A stretch of 64,000 nt of DNA from CAG-791 sp963605745 (GCA_963605745.1 CAVCWT010000003.1:1-64000); one strand, 5' to 3'. Positions 1-8,479 are shown, counted from the first letter of the stretch. Numbers and translations are program-made. The notes: generated from the sequence alone by a model not told the origin.

Positions 1-175
1 GATTCAGATGATGCAGGGATGATGCTGCATCGGTGAGAAGAAACGTTATGCTGTTGCGGACAGAATAACATAGCAGCGTTCGGAATGCTACAGGAAATAA
101 ATCAAAAGTCCCTTTGAAACATCAAGTACATCAAGTTTGCCGCGTGTTACGTTCCCAGCTCCATTTCGTTCACTG
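1..175. other. Window-edge stretch without a recognisable gene
   Basis: No convincing coding sequence is seen here. The stretch lies downstream of the leftward transglutaminase-like gene. I see no strong hairpin followed by a T run. Confidence 0.4.
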
Positions 176-1135
176 CTACTCTGCCTGAGAAATGTAGTAC
201 GTCGTGAATGCAAAGGTCATGTCATGTTCACCGTCGCGCAGGGCATAGTCCTGCATATTCAGATACTGAATCTGGCGCGGGCCGTCGTCACAGTCATAAA
301 AGGTGATGTCGTATTGTTTCCACTCTGTTCCGAGGCGCAGCATGGACCAGGCGTGCGTGTCATTGCCGGCTACCACGGAATCGATGTGAAGAGGTTCTGC
401 GGCGGTATAGCTGACGACCTGCGTTTGCGGATCGAAGGGCAGCCAGGAGACCATGGTGTTGAACATGGTGGTGAAGGTGGTGCAGACGCCGGTTCCGTTC
501 GAGAATCCGACGGCGGCATTCTGATAATAGCCGGAGAGCTCGGTGTCCTCGAGGGCACGGTGATCGTAGCTCATGTGATCGGCCACCCAGTCTGCGCACA
601 GGCGAATCGCCTTGGACTGTGTGGTGCCGTCCGGAACGATGGCAGGAAGATTTGCCGCACACCAGCTCTGACAGTATGCATGAACAGACTGCATTTTCTC
701 AACGCTGTCCTTGCTGTAGCCGAAGGTACAGATCCCAAAGGAATCCGTGATTTCATAGGCACCAAAGCTGGTTGGAATGAATTCCTTGTACTGCTGCGCC
801 ATGAGATACTGCCCCTTTTGCTGCGCCTCCTCGGTGGTCAGCGCCTGCGACCCCTCTACGCCATACAGGTCATCGTGCAGGTGCGTGAACGTGATGCTGC
901 CCTGGCCGATCTCATGACTCTCGGGAGACAGAACTGCCTGGACGCTGCTGCTGTGAACAAAGATTTCCAGTGCCGGCTGAACAACATCCTGCATGAGGAG
1001 ATGCCCAATGTTCAAAAGGGAAGGGTACATATAATAGAGGCAGATGAGAAACCCAACAATCTGCCACCACTGCGGCCTGCGGCGCCTCCGCCTGCGGCGG
1101 AATTCATTTCTCCCGTTAACGATCATATCAAGCAC
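176..1135 (-). CDS. Membrane-anchored transglutaminase-like protein
   Basis: The 319-residue product has a very basic N-terminus with eight consecutive arginines (about residues 13-20), then one hydrophobic segment (about 25-42), then an extracytoplasmic region. The last 120 residues carry a papain-like transglutaminase core: a nucleophile in GTGVCTTF, the histidine in DTHAWSM and the acidic residue in YDITFYD. The Arg block before the membrane segment suggests a type II, N-in topology. Proteins of this class act as cysteine peptidases or amidotransferases on cell-surface peptides, but the substrate is unknown. The start given is a GTG with AGGA about six bases upstream; an in-frame ATG at 1126 is an alternative. 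It stands alone on the minus strand, divergent from the GH4 gene. Confidence 0.75.
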   Translation of the reverse strand: MLDMIVNGRNEFRRRRRRRRPQWWQIVGFLICLYYMYPSLLNIGHLLMQDVVQPALEIFVHSSSVQAVLSPESHEIGQGSITFTHLHDDLYGVEGSQALTTEEAQQKGQYLMAQQYKEFIPTSFGAYEITDSFGICTFGYSKDSVEKMQSVHAYCQSWCAANLPAIVPDGTTQSKAIRLCADWVADHMSYDHRALEDTELSGYYQNAAVGFSNGTGVCTTFTTMFNTMVSWLPFDPQTQVVSYTAAEPLHIDSVVAGNDTHAWSMLRLGTEWKQYDITFYDCDDGPRQIQYLNMQDYALRDGEHDMTFAFTTYYISQAE

Positions 1136-1363
1136 ACCATTCCTGAATCACCGGCACAATACGACCGGCCCGCCTATGAGAATAACAGGCGATAGTCATT
1201 GAAGTTCTGCACTTTACATGGTACAACATAACCAGCAGTCAAACGATAGTTAAACATCGGAAGATGCGTTGCTATTTTGGCACAGCGTTTGCAAAATAGC
1301 TGGCCAGGTAATGCTGAATGATTTTTGAAGAGTGCGCAGAGGCAAACAGCGGAGGGGCATATC
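1136..1363. other. Divergent intergenic region with an inverted repeat
   Basis: Positions 1272-1301 form an inverted repeat (GCTATTTT paired with AAAATAGC) enclosing CAGCGTTTGC. Read on the minus strand this contains TTTTGCAAACGCTGT, a motif that recurs at 18.15, 42.07 and 54.39 kb. The promoters of the leftward transglutaminase gene and the rightward GH4 gene should lie here, but I see no clear sigma-A hexamers. Confidence 0.4.
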
Positions 1364-2779
1364 ATGATTTACGCAGACAACAAAATGACAGATGTTAAGA
1401 TCGCTTACATCGGCGGGGGATCGCGCGGATGGGCGTGGACATTTATGACCGATCTGGCCCAGGACGATGAACTGACGGGAGAGATCCGGCTCTACGACAT
1501 TGATTCTGCGGCAGCAGAGGCGAATAAGGCCATTGGAAATCATCTGATGAGCCGCAAGGAGGCAAAGGGCAGCTGGACGTTTGAGGTCTATCCGACGCTG
1601 GAGGCGGCGCTCACGGGCTGTAACTTTGTCGTGATATCCATCCTTCCGGGGACCTTTGATGAGATGGAGTCGGATGTGCATCTGCCGGAGAGGCTGGATT
1701 GCTGGCAGTCCGTCGGCGATACGGCAGGCCCCGGGGGCATCATCCGTGCGCTTCGCACCATCCCGATGTTCGTCGAGATTGCGCAGGCGATTCGTAATTT
1801 TGCACCGGATGCATGGGTCATCAACTACACGAATCCGATGTCTTTGTGTGTGAAGACACTGTACGAGGTCTATCCGCAGATCAAGGCCTTTGGCTGCTGC
1901 CACGAGGTGTTCGGCACCCAGAAGGTGCTGGCAGGAATCTATGAGGCCGAGACGGGCGACAAGGTGGATGATTGGCACAACATTCTGGTGAATGTGGTTG
2001 GCATCAACCATTTCACCTGGTTCACGGAAGCCTCTTATAAGGGAACGGATCTGTTCCCGATCTACCGCCATTACATTGACAACCATTTTGAAGAGGGCTA
2101 TGAGGAGCCGGACCACAGCTGGATGAACTCGTCCTTTGCCTGCGCACATAGGGTTAAGATGGACCTCTTCAACCGCTATGGTCAGATTGCGGCAGCAGGA
2201 GACCGGCACCTGGTCGAGTTCCTGCCGGGCGATGAATATTTGAAGGACCCGGAGACGGTAACGAAGTGGAAATACGGCCTCACCACCGTGCAGTGGCGCA
2301 AGGAGGATCTGCAAAAACGCCTGCAGAGATCCAAAGATTTGCTGGATGGCAGGGAGGAGATTAAGTTGGAGCCGACGGGGGAGGAAGGAATCCTGCTCAT
2401 CAAGGCACTGTGCGGCCTGTCGCGTTTTGTCTCCAATGTGAATATTCCGAATACCGCGCTGCAGATCCCAAATCTGCCGGCAGATGCTGTGGTGGAGACC
2501 AACGCGGTGTTCGAACGAGATCACATTCATCCTATCATGGCGGGAGAACTGAAAAGAGACATCTATGACCTGGTGCTGCCTCATGTCGAGAATCACGACA
2601 GAACCCTGCGCGCCGCCCTTTTGTGCGACAAGGAGCTGGTGGTGGAGGCATTTCTCCATGACCCCAACTACAGCGCAAAGTGCACGGATCCTGCGGCAAC
2701 CAGAAAACTCGTGGATGACATGATCGCCAATACCATACAATACCTGCCGGAGGGCTGGAAGAGCTCCTACAGGCATTAG
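1364..2779 (+). CDS. Glycoside hydrolase family 4 (alpha-galactosidase/alpha-glucosidase-like)
   Basis: The N-terminus has a Rossmann dinucleotide site (IGGGSRGW, about residues 16-23). It also has the GH4 metal-binding features: a Cys-His pair in GCCHEVFG and GINHFTWF further on. GH4 enzymes cleave glycosides by an NAD-dependent oxidation-elimination route with a divalent metal. The GGGSRGW form and the length of 471 residues suit the alpha-galactosidase/alpha-glucosidase branch better than the 6-phospho-beta-glucosidases, but the substrate cannot be fixed from sequence. The ATG at 1364 is preferred over an upstream TTG at 1325 because GGAGG lies at 1351-1355. No sugar transporter is adjacent. 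A perfect hairpin follows at 2843. Confidence 0.88.
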   Translation: MIYADNKMTDVKIAYIGGGSRGWAWTFMTDLAQDDELTGEIRLYDIDSAAAEANKAIGNHLMSRKEAKGSWTFEVYPTLEAALTGCNFVVISILPGTFDEMESDVHLPERLDCWQSVGDTAGPGGIIRALRTIPMFVEIAQAIRNFAPDAWVINYTNPMSLCVKTLYEVYPQIKAFGCCHEVFGTQKVLAGIYEAETGDKVDDWHNILVNVVGINHFTWFTEASYKGTDLFPIYRHYIDNHFEEGYEEPDHSWMNSSFACAHRVKMDLFNRYGQIAAAGDRHLVEFLPGDEYLKDPETVTKWKYGLTTVQWRKEDLQKRLQRSKDLLDGREEIKLEPTGEEGILLIKALCGLSRFVSNVNIPNTALQIPNLPADAVVETNAVFERDHIHPIMAGELKRDIYDLVLPHVENHDRTLRAALLCDKELVVEAFLHDPNYSAKCTDPAATRKLVDDMIANTIQYLPEGWKSSYRH

Positions 2780-2842
2780 AGGCCGAATAATACAATGAAT
2801 GACAAGTAAAAACGACTGCCTGTCAAGATTGTTGATAAATGC

Positions 2843-2887
2843 AGCGCCGGAATATATCATTGATGATATATTCCGGCGCTGTTATTG
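2843..2887 (+). terminator. Intrinsic terminator of the GH4 gene
   Basis: A perfect stem (AGCGCCGGAATATATCAT with its complement, 2843-2860 and 2863-2880) has a very short loop and is followed by a T-rich GTTATTGTTT tract. Confidence 0.7.
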
Positions 2888-2905
2888 TTTGGGGCGCATA
2901 TTACA

Positions 2906-2945
2906 TTGACAATGGGGAAATTCAAAATTATGCTATATATAGCAT
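2906..2945 (+). promoter_or_regulatory. Promoter and palindromic operator of the toxin-antitoxin operon
   Basis: TTGACA (2906-2911) is followed after 17 bases by TATGCT (2929-2934). A 16-base perfect palindrome, ATGCTATATATAGCAT, covers 2930-2945 and overlaps the -10 box. This is the layout expected for autorepression by the HTH antitoxin encoded downstream. Confidence 0.65.
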
Positions 2946-2958
2946 GACGAGGGGCGAG

Positions 2959-3312
2959 ATGTATCGAGTTGATTTTTATCAAATGGAGAATGGAACAAAG
3001 CCGGTTGGTGAGTTCATTCGCACACTTCGAGTAGAGTTAAGAGCAAAGGTTGTATCAGATTTATACAGGTTGGAGCTTCTGGGGGTAGAGGCACGGGAAC
3101 CATTGAGCAAGCCGTTGGGAGACGGTATTTTTGAATGCAGATCTACCTGGAAAAATAATACAGTCAGGATTTTATTTTTCTATGATGCAGGAAGCATTAT
3201 TGTGGCGACAAACGGTTTTGTAAAAAAACGGCAAAAGACACCGAGAGCAGAAATTGAATTGGCCAAGGTAAGACGCAAGGATTACCTTAGCAGAAAGGAA
3301 ATAATGAAATGA
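2959..3312 (+). CDS. HigB/RelE-like toxin of a type II toxin-antitoxin pair
   Basis: The 117-residue product matches the phage-Gp49/HigB fold: an N-terminal FYQMENGTKPVGEFI strand-helix, a central LGDGIFECRSTWKNNTVRILFFY core with the basic residues typical of ribosome-dependent mRNA interferases, and a C-terminal HGF-type segment (TNGFVKKRQKTP). The ATG at 2959 follows GAGGGGCGAG; upstream ATGs lie inside the operator. The stop overlaps the start of the HTH gene by four bases (ATGA), so the two are translationally coupled. Toxin-before-antitoxin is the HigBA order. Its predicted role is mRNA cleavage on stalled ribosomes. Confidence 0.8.
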   Translation: MYRVDFYQMENGTKPVGEFIRTLRVELRAKVVSDLYRLELLGVEAREPLSKPLGDGIFECRSTWKNNTVRILFFYDAGSIIVATNGFVKKRQKTPRAEIELAKVRRKDYLSRKEIMK

Positions 3313-3599
3313 GTGATTTACAGGAATTAACCAGGGAATTGATGCAGGATCCTGAATTTTGCAGAGAATACGAAAAATATGCGCCTGAAAGATCTTTGAC
3401 GGAGGAATTGGTCAGAATACGTAAAAATGCTGGATTGACACAACAGGAGCTCTCAGAAAGGACGGGAATCAGTCAAGCTGATATCAGTCGCTTGGAAAAC
3501 GGAACGAGGAATCCCAGTGTTGAATTGCTGGACCGCATTGCAAAGGCTGTTGGAGCAACTCTGAAAATTGAATTTGTGCCAAATAAGACAGTTTCCTGA
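3309..3599 (+). CDS. HigA-like antitoxin, XRE-family HTH
   Basis: The 96-residue product has a central XRE helix-turn-helix (about residues 37-90), with the recognition region around LTQQELSERTGISQADISR. It overlaps the toxin gene by four bases. The pair should form a neutralised complex that binds the palindrome at 2930-2945. The N-terminal 30 residues, rich in acidic and aromatic residues, are the likely toxin-binding part. Confidence 0.82.
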   Translation: MSDLQELTRELMQDPEFCREYEKYAPERSLTEELVRIRKNAGLTQQELSERTGISQADISRLENGTRNPSVELLDRIAKAVGATLKIEFVPNKTVS

Positions 3600-3613
3600 T
3601 AAAGGTGAAATAC

Positions 3614-3940
3614 ATGGAGATTCGTGAGAAAGAGAATGCGCAAGACAAGAAAATGGAATGTGCTCGATTCATGGCATATTCGGAAAAAATCCATCAGGAG
3701 ATTCATAATGAAACAATGGGCCTGATTGAAGAACTGGTGCAGGAACGTCATCGTCAGAATATTACCCAAAAGGATATGGAGGCTATGACAGGGATTAAGG
3801 CGGCGAATCTGGCAAGATTCGAATCAGGTGTGAGGGTGCCTACATTGATTACGCTGCAAAAATATGCGAAGGCATTAGGAAAAAAGGTAGAAATAAAAAT
3901 AGTACCTGAGAAAAACGATAATGCGGAAACGAAGCAGTAA
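3614..3940 (+). CDS. XRE-family HTH protein, third gene of the TA operon
   Basis: The 108-residue product has a helix-turn-helix in its C-terminal half (ITQKDMEAMTGIKAANLARF). It starts 14 bases after the antitoxin stop. AAAGGTG at 3601-3607 supports the ATG at 3614; a GTG at 3605 is possible. It resembles the antitoxin in size and fold, so it may be a second antitoxin or an operon regulator. No second toxin partner is next to it. Confidence 0.7.
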   Translation: MEIREKENAQDKKMECARFMAYSEKIHQEIHNETMGLIEELVQERHRQNITQKDMEAMTGIKAANLARFESGVRVPTLITLQKYAKALGKKVEIKIVPEKNDNAETKQ

Positions 3941-3968
3941 CCATACAGCGGTTATGCAGATGAAACAA

Positions 3969-3997
3969 TTGACAGAATCCATGCGTGTGGCCATAAT
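3969..3997 (+). promoter_or_regulatory. Sigma-A promoter of the ATP-grasp operon
   Basis: TTGACA (3969-3974) and CATAAT (3992-3997) are 17 bases apart. The expected transcript starts near 4004, so the terminator-like hairpin at 4051-4086 would lie inside the leader. Confidence 0.6.
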
Positions 3998-4028
3998 AGT
4001 CTGTAATTATCCGCTGCGGGCGGGTCAT

Positions 4029-4067
4029 ATGAGTGAATTAGGATGTGCAAGGACGTACAGATTTTAA
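4029..4067 (+). CDS. Possible leader peptide of 12 residues
   Basis: ATG at 4029 opens a short frame reading MSELGCARTYRF and ending at TAA 4065-4067, inside the loop of the following terminator hairpin. A G-rich GCGGGCGGG precedes it as a weak ribosome site. Its position between promoter and terminator fits a translated attenuator, but its length makes chance plausible. Confidence 0.25.
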   Translation: MSELGCARTYRF

Positions 4068-4086
4068 GATCTGTACGTCCTTTTTT
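4051..4086 (+). terminator. Intrinsic terminator or attenuator ahead of the ATP-grasp gene
   Basis: GGACGTACAGAT (4051-4062) pairs perfectly with 4069-4080 across a six-base loop and is followed by TTTTTTGTTTT. The next gene's ribosome binding site begins only eight bases later (4094) and a good promoter lies upstream, so the hairpin should sit in the operon's own leader. Confidence 0.8.
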
Positions 4087-4107
4087 GTTTTCAGGGAGGA
4101 GATGCAT

Positions 4108-5433
4108 ATGGATTTTACCAATCTGCAGCTATTGGACCGAAAGGAGAATATCAACGAACTGCTGGCAAGGTACGGCGTGAAATTCGGCATTTATAAAAAT
4201 CACGTCTTCCACGAGCAGCTGTTCCCATTTGATCCCATTCCGCGCGTCATCGAGAAAAAGGAATTCGATTACCTGGAAAAGGGTCTGCAGCAGCGGGTTA
4301 CGGCACTGAACTGCTTTATCCAGGACATCTATCATGACAAGAAGATCATTAAGGACGGCGTGGTACCGGAGGAATTCGTCTACGCCGGCAGCGGCTACAT
4401 GGCGCAGTGTGAGGATGTGACACCGCCGAAATCGGTCAGTGCCCACATTTCGGGCATCGACCTTGTCCTTGGTAAGGACAACGAGTGGTACATCCTCGAG
4501 GACAACCTTCGCGTTCCGTCCGGTGCATCCTACCCCCTGATTGCAAGAGATCTGGAACGCCGCGCCGCACCGGATACCTTCCACGATGTGGCGATTGCGG
4601 ACAACCGCGATTATCCAAGGCTCCTTCGGCAGGTGATGGACTATGTCAGCACCGGCGGCATTCCGGTTATTCTGACGCCGGGGCGTTACAATGCCGCCTA
4701 TTTTGAGCACTCCTATCTGGCGGAGCAGACCGGCGCTGTGCTGGTCAATGGCCATGAGCTGCTGGTGGAGAACGATCATCTGTATTTCGTGGACTATTCC
4801 GGACGCCGGCAGCAGGTGGGCGTTGTGTACTCCCGCATTTCCACCGAGTACCTGGATCCCTTGAATTTTAATCCGGAGTCCGTGATCGGCATCCCGCACA
4901 TCTACGATGTGTATAAAAAGGGGAACGTTGCGATTATGAACGCACCCGGCAACGGCGTTGCCGATGATAAGGGCATCTATTATTTCGTCCCGAAGATGAT
5001 CCGGTACTATCTGGGCGAGGAGGCGATCCTAAAGAACGCACCGACCTACCTTCCTTATTACGAGGAGGACATGAAGTTCGTTCTGGAACATTTCGACCGG
5101 CTGGTCCTGAAAGACGTCGCCGAAGCTGGTGGGTATGGTGTTGTTTTTGCCAACAAGATGACGCAGAAGGAGAAAGAGGACTTCATCGAGCTCTTAAAGC
5201 GTGAGCCAAGGCGCTTCATCGCCCAGGAGGTGATCGATTTCCAGGACATTGACATCATGGACAAGGGAGGTATGGTGCCGAGAAAGGCGGATCTTCGCGC
5301 CTTCGTCCTCTTGAGCGATGAGGCGAGAGTCTGGAAGAGCGGACTGACGCGCTATTCGACCAATCCGGATTCGTTCATTGTCAATTCATCTCAGGGAGGA
5401 GGATTCAAGGACACATGGGTATTATCTCGTTAG
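4108..5433 (+). CDS. Circularly permuted ATP-grasp protein (DUF404/DUF407 type)
   Basis: The 441-residue product has the permuted ATP-grasp motifs: EDNLRVPSGASY (metal and nucleotide side), VLKDVAEAGGYGV (lysine plus glycine loop, about residue 330) and a late RKADLRAFVL segment. Related proteins have been predicted to be amide-bond ligases in a widespread system with alpha-E and transglutaminase partners; the product is not established. The ATG at 4108 is chosen because GGGAGGA (4094-4100) is seven bases upstream; ATG 4102 would be too close. It overlaps the alpha-E gene by 19 bases, so the two are very likely co-translated. Confidence 0.87.
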   Translation: MDFTNLQLLDRKENINELLARYGVKFGIYKNHVFHEQLFPFDPIPRVIEKKEFDYLEKGLQQRVTALNCFIQDIYHDKKIIKDGVVPEEFVYAGSGYMAQCEDVTPPKSVSAHISGIDLVLGKDNEWYILEDNLRVPSGASYPLIARDLERRAAPDTFHDVAIADNRDYPRLLRQVMDYVSTGGIPVILTPGRYNAAYFEHSYLAEQTGAVLVNGHELLVENDHLYFVDYSGRRQQVGVVYSRISTEYLDPLNFNPESVIGIPHIYDVYKKGNVAIMNAPGNGVADDKGIYYFVPKMIRYYLGEEAILKNAPTYLPYYEEDMKFVLEHFDRLVLKDVAEAGGYGVVFANKMTQKEKEDFIELLKREPRRFIAQEVIDFQDIDIMDKGGMVPRKADLRAFVLLSDEARVWKSGLTRYSTNPDSFIVNSSQGGGFKDTWVLSR

Positions 5434-6074
5434 AGCAAAAGGACAGCATTCTCTGGCTCGGCCGCTACACCGAGCGCGTGTACACGACCATTAAATTTTT
5501 CGCACCGTATTATGACCGAATGATCGACAGCCCGGAGGACATGCACCAGGATTTCTGTGCCAAACTCGAGATCCCGGACATCTATGAGAACCGGGAGGAT
5601 TTCCTGCGCCGCTACTGTTATGACAGCAGCAATCCGGATTCGATTGCCAGCAACCTCCTGCGCGCTTATGACAACGCGATTGTGCTGCGTGAGATGCTGG
5701 GGACGGAGACGTTGTGTTATGTGCAGCTGGCATATTACGAGATGCAGCGTGCAGCCGTATCGGACGCACCGATGATGGAGCTGCAGAAGGTGATGGACAA
5801 CATTGTCGCCTTCTGGGGCAGCGCGGATGACTCGATTGATGACGTGCAGGTTCGTGATATTCTGGTAACCGGCCGACGAATTGAACGCGTGGATCTGTAT
5901 GCGCGGCTTCGCGTCGGCAGAGAGGAGATTCGCCGCTTTGTGATGCGCCTTTCAACGCGCCTCAAACGTTCAGGCCTTCCGTATGCACCGGATCAGCTCG
6001 AGCAGATGCTGATGGATGCATCCCTTCCGGAACCGGATTATGACAACATCATCCGGGCAGTGGAGAGCCTGTAG
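5415..6074 (+). CDS. Alpha-E domain protein (DUF403)
   Basis: This all-helical protein of 219 residues begins with the family-typical LEQKDSILWLGRYTERV and carries NPDSIASNLLRAYDNAIVLRE, the signature helix pair. Family members are usually nearer 300 residues, so this is a short version. Alpha-E proteins are found almost only next to permuted ATP-grasp and transglutaminase genes, as here. Its biochemical role is unknown; it may be a scaffold or part of the ligase. The start overlaps the end of the ATP-grasp gene, with GGAGGAGG upstream inside that gene. Confidence 0.85.
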   Translation: MGIISLEQKDSILWLGRYTERVYTTIKFFAPYYDRMIDSPEDMHQDFCAKLEIPDIYENREDFLRRYCYDSSNPDSIASNLLRAYDNAIVLREMLGTETLCYVQLAYYEMQRAAVSDAPMMELQKVMDNIVAFWGSADDSIDDVQVRDILVTGRRIERVDLYARLRVGREEIRRFVMRLSTRLKRSGLPYAPDQLEQMLMDASLPEPDYDNIIRAVESL

Positions 6075-6075
6075 G

Positions 6076-7143
6076 ATGCCTGGTACAGTGATTTTCCAAT
6101 ACAGCATGTCGTTGTCCTTTGACGGGGCAGTGAAAGGACACCATTATACCTTGAAGTGCCTGCCGAAGAGTACGCTTCGGCAGGAGATTACAGCGCTTGA
6201 AACGACCTTGCTGCCAAAGGGACAGAACTGGGAATCCAGTGATGCCTTCGGCAACAGGGAGCTTTTGGGTGTGCTGACAGGGCCGCATGATCATTTTAGC
6301 GTGCAGATGCGGGGCGAGGCGGTTCTGTCGCTGCCGGCGCCGGATCCTTACCCTTATGCAGGCGATGCCGGAACCTCGGCGGCATTGCATGGCTGCGAAG
6401 GCAGGAACAGTAATGAGACAAATACGACCGGCCACCCATGTAAGGCGCAGAATTCACCCTGTGAAGGCTGCAGAACGGCTGGGCAGCAGGCGGTATTATC
6501 TGCGGATGGCATCCTGCTGTATCCGGAAGAGAGAATCCGCGCGGATAAGCTGGGAATCTACCGGTACCCGACGACCCTGACAAGGCCCGGGGCACAGATT
6601 CTGGAGTATTACCGGAATCTGGTTGCTGCTGGCGGAAATACCGAACTGGATGGCAGAGCGGCCAGGAAGGAAGCAGCCGCTCCTGCGCAGCAGGCAGGAG
6701 CGGTCGAGGGATCAGCGCCTGCGCAGCAGGCAGAGCTCGCAGTGCAGCTCATGCACCGCCTTCACTGCGATATGACATATCAAAAGGCCGCCACGGACGT
6801 GAACACAACTGCTGAGGCGGCGATGGAGAAAAGGACAGGCGTCTGCCAGGATTATGCGCAGATCTATATCGCTCTTCTGCGCCTTTGCGGGATCCCGGCA
6901 AGGTACGTGACCGGGATGCTGCGCGGCGAGGGCGAGAGCCATGCCTGGGCCGAGGCGGCGATTAGCGGCTACTGGTACGGTCTGGATCCGACGAATGACT
7001 GCGCAGTGGCAGGAGATCATGTCCGCATTGCCTGTGGCCGCGACTTTGCAGACTGCCGCATCAGCCAGGGCGTATTCTACGGAGGAACCCGGCAGGAGCA
7101 GCAGATCCGGGTTGTAGTGGAGGACGCGGCTGCTGCGCAGTAG
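6076..7143 (+). CDS. Transglutaminase-like protein of the ATP-grasp/alpha-E operon
   Basis: The 355-residue product has the family N-terminal beta domain (about residues 1-90) and a C-terminal transglutaminase core with Cys in TGVCQDYAQI, His in ESHAWAEA and Asp in GLDPTND. Between them are a cysteine-containing insert (about 93-138) and an Ala/Gln-rich low-complexity stretch (about 200-222), both unusual for the family. It has no signal peptide, so it acts in the cytoplasm, probably hydrolysing or transferring the peptide bonds made by the ATP-grasp partner. The ATG is one base after the alpha-E stop, which implies coupling. Confidence 0.85.
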   Translation: MPGTVIFQYSMSLSFDGAVKGHHYTLKCLPKSTLRQEITALETTLLPKGQNWESSDAFGNRELLGVLTGPHDHFSVQMRGEAVLSLPAPDPYPYAGDAGTSAALHGCEGRNSNETNTTGHPCKAQNSPCEGCRTAGQQAVLSADGILLYPEERIRADKLGIYRYPTTLTRPGAQILEYYRNLVAAGGNTELDGRAARKEAAAPAQQAGAVEGSAPAQQAELAVQLMHRLHCDMTYQKAATDVNTTAEAAMEKRTGVCQDYAQIYIALLRLCGIPARYVTGMLRGEGESHAWAEAAISGYWYGLDPTNDCAVAGDHVRIACGRDFADCRISQGVFYGGTRQEQQIRVVVEDAAAAQ

Positions 7144-7377
7144 GCGCCTTTGGGCGTTTATGGTTCATGCGACTGCCAGGTGCTGTCGATGGCAAGGGGA
7201 TTCATAACGTGAGACGTTTCTGTTGTGCAGCATGTTGTGCAGCATCGTGTGATGAGAGAACAGAAAATTTGCCTGGCGCGCTACGCTGAGGATTTTTGAT
7301 GCGTGCGATCCGAAAATCGGGCAAGTTTACATGATCAGTTGTTCATGAATTGCTATACCGGAATATAGGGGAAAGAG
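7144..7377 (+). other. Intergenic leader between the transglutaminase and M14 genes
   Basis: A short hairpin (GGCGCCTTTGGGCG) follows the transglutaminase stop. AAATTTGCC near 7270 and GGGCAAGTTT near 7319 could pair over a longer range. No clear promoter or T-run terminator is seen, so M14 expression may be partly by read-through. Confidence 0.35.
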
Positions 7378-8376
7378 ATGATAGAGACAATAACGAGTGT
7401 GGAGCTGCCGGTCTGTGAGCAGCTCATGATTCGCAAACAGAGGCTGACAGGAAACCCGATACCTGTTGCAGCAGGACAGACGGATTCTGTGTATTCTGAC
7501 AGAGCTTTGGATCCGAAGAAAGCAGCCGGAGAACAGGGCAAGCGGATCTCCATTGTGACCGGCGTGCACGGCGATGAGCTGGAGGGACAGCTGGTTGCCT
7601 ATGAGCTCTCGAGGAGAATTCAGGCAGAGCCGGAGCTCTTAACAGGGACGGTCGATATTTATCCTGCCATGAACCCTCTTGGCATCGATACCATTATGAG
7701 AGGCTTGCCGGGATTCGACCTTGATATGAACCGGATCTTCCCGGGCTCCGAAGACGGCGATATGAACGAATACATTGCCAACGGGATTCTGGAGGATCTG
7801 AAGGGATCGGATCTGGTGGTGGACATCCATGCCAGCAATATTTTCCTCACGGAGATGCCGCAGATCCGGATCAATGAACTGCACGAGAAAACGCTGCTGC
7901 CCTATGCGGCGTCGATGAATGTGGATTTTATCTGGGTGCATCAGAACTCGACGGTTCTGGAGTCGACGCTGGCCTACAGCCTCAACAGCCTGGGGACAAA
8001 GACACTGGTGGTGGAGATGGGCGTTGGCATGCGTCTCACCAAAGAGTACGGCTATCAGCTGGTGGAGGGCATTCTGCATACGATGAAGCGGATGGGCATC
8101 TGGCAGGGGGAGGACCGCGAGGTGAGAAAGCCGCTGGTCTGCAATCAGTCAGACGGCGTGGACTTTCTGAATGCACCGGCATCGGGAATCTTTGTGAAGG
8201 ACCTGGAGGTTGGAACGCAGGTTCATGCAGGCGAGATTCTGGGAAGACTCGTGGATCCGCTGGCCGGGAAAGAGCTCTGCCTGGTGAAGGCGCAGCACGA
8301 CGGACTGCTCTTTACGACCCGTGAGTATCCGGTGGTGCAGGTCGGGTCGCTCCTGGCCAGAATCCTGCGGCAGTAG
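7378..8376 (+). CDS. M14-family AstE/AspA-like zinc deacylase/carboxypeptidase
   Basis: The 332-residue product has a complete metal site: H64 and E67 in VHGDELEG, H151 in VVDIHASN, and a candidate catalytic E213 in LVVEMGVG. The conserved DLDMNRIFPG loop is present. The C-terminal 90 residues form the usual barrel-sandwich-like domain. Members of this subfamily remove acyl or aminoacyl groups from small amide substrates. Its position after an ATP-grasp ligase operon suggests it trims or recycles the same amide product. GGGGAAAGAG precedes the ATG. Confidence 0.85.
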   Translation: MIETITSVELPVCEQLMIRKQRLTGNPIPVAAGQTDSVYSDRALDPKKAAGEQGKRISIVTGVHGDELEGQLVAYELSRRIQAEPELLTGTVDIYPAMNPLGIDTIMRGLPGFDLDMNRIFPGSEDGDMNEYIANGILEDLKGSDLVVDIHASNIFLTEMPQIRINELHEKTLLPYAASMNVDFIWVHQNSTVLESTLAYSLNSLGTKTLVVEMGVGMRLTKEYGYQLVEGILHTMKRMGIWQGEDREVRKPLVCNQSDGVDFLNAPASGIFVKDLEVGTQVHAGEILGRLVDPLAGKELCLVKAQHDGLLFTTREYPVVQVGSLLARILRQ

Positions 8377-8392
8377 AACTGCTGCGTGATGT

Positions 8393-8479
8393 GGTGCTGC
8401 GGGTGCCGGGTGAATGTCCCGGGCGAAGCGGTGCTGCGGGTGCCGGGTGAATGTCCCGGGCGAAGCGGTGCTGCGGATG
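8393..8479 (+). repeat. 37-bp tandem repeat, two units and a partial third
   Basis: Units 8393-8429 and 8430-8466 are identical. A third begins at 8467 and diverges after GGTGCTGCGG. Each contains CCGGGTGAATGTCCCGG, a small hairpin. It lies between the two M14 genes and does not encode protein in a plausible frame. Confidence 0.8.

Noticed and set aside
8393..8479. CRISPR-like repeats
   Set aside because: Units are directly adjacent with no spacers and there are no cas genes.
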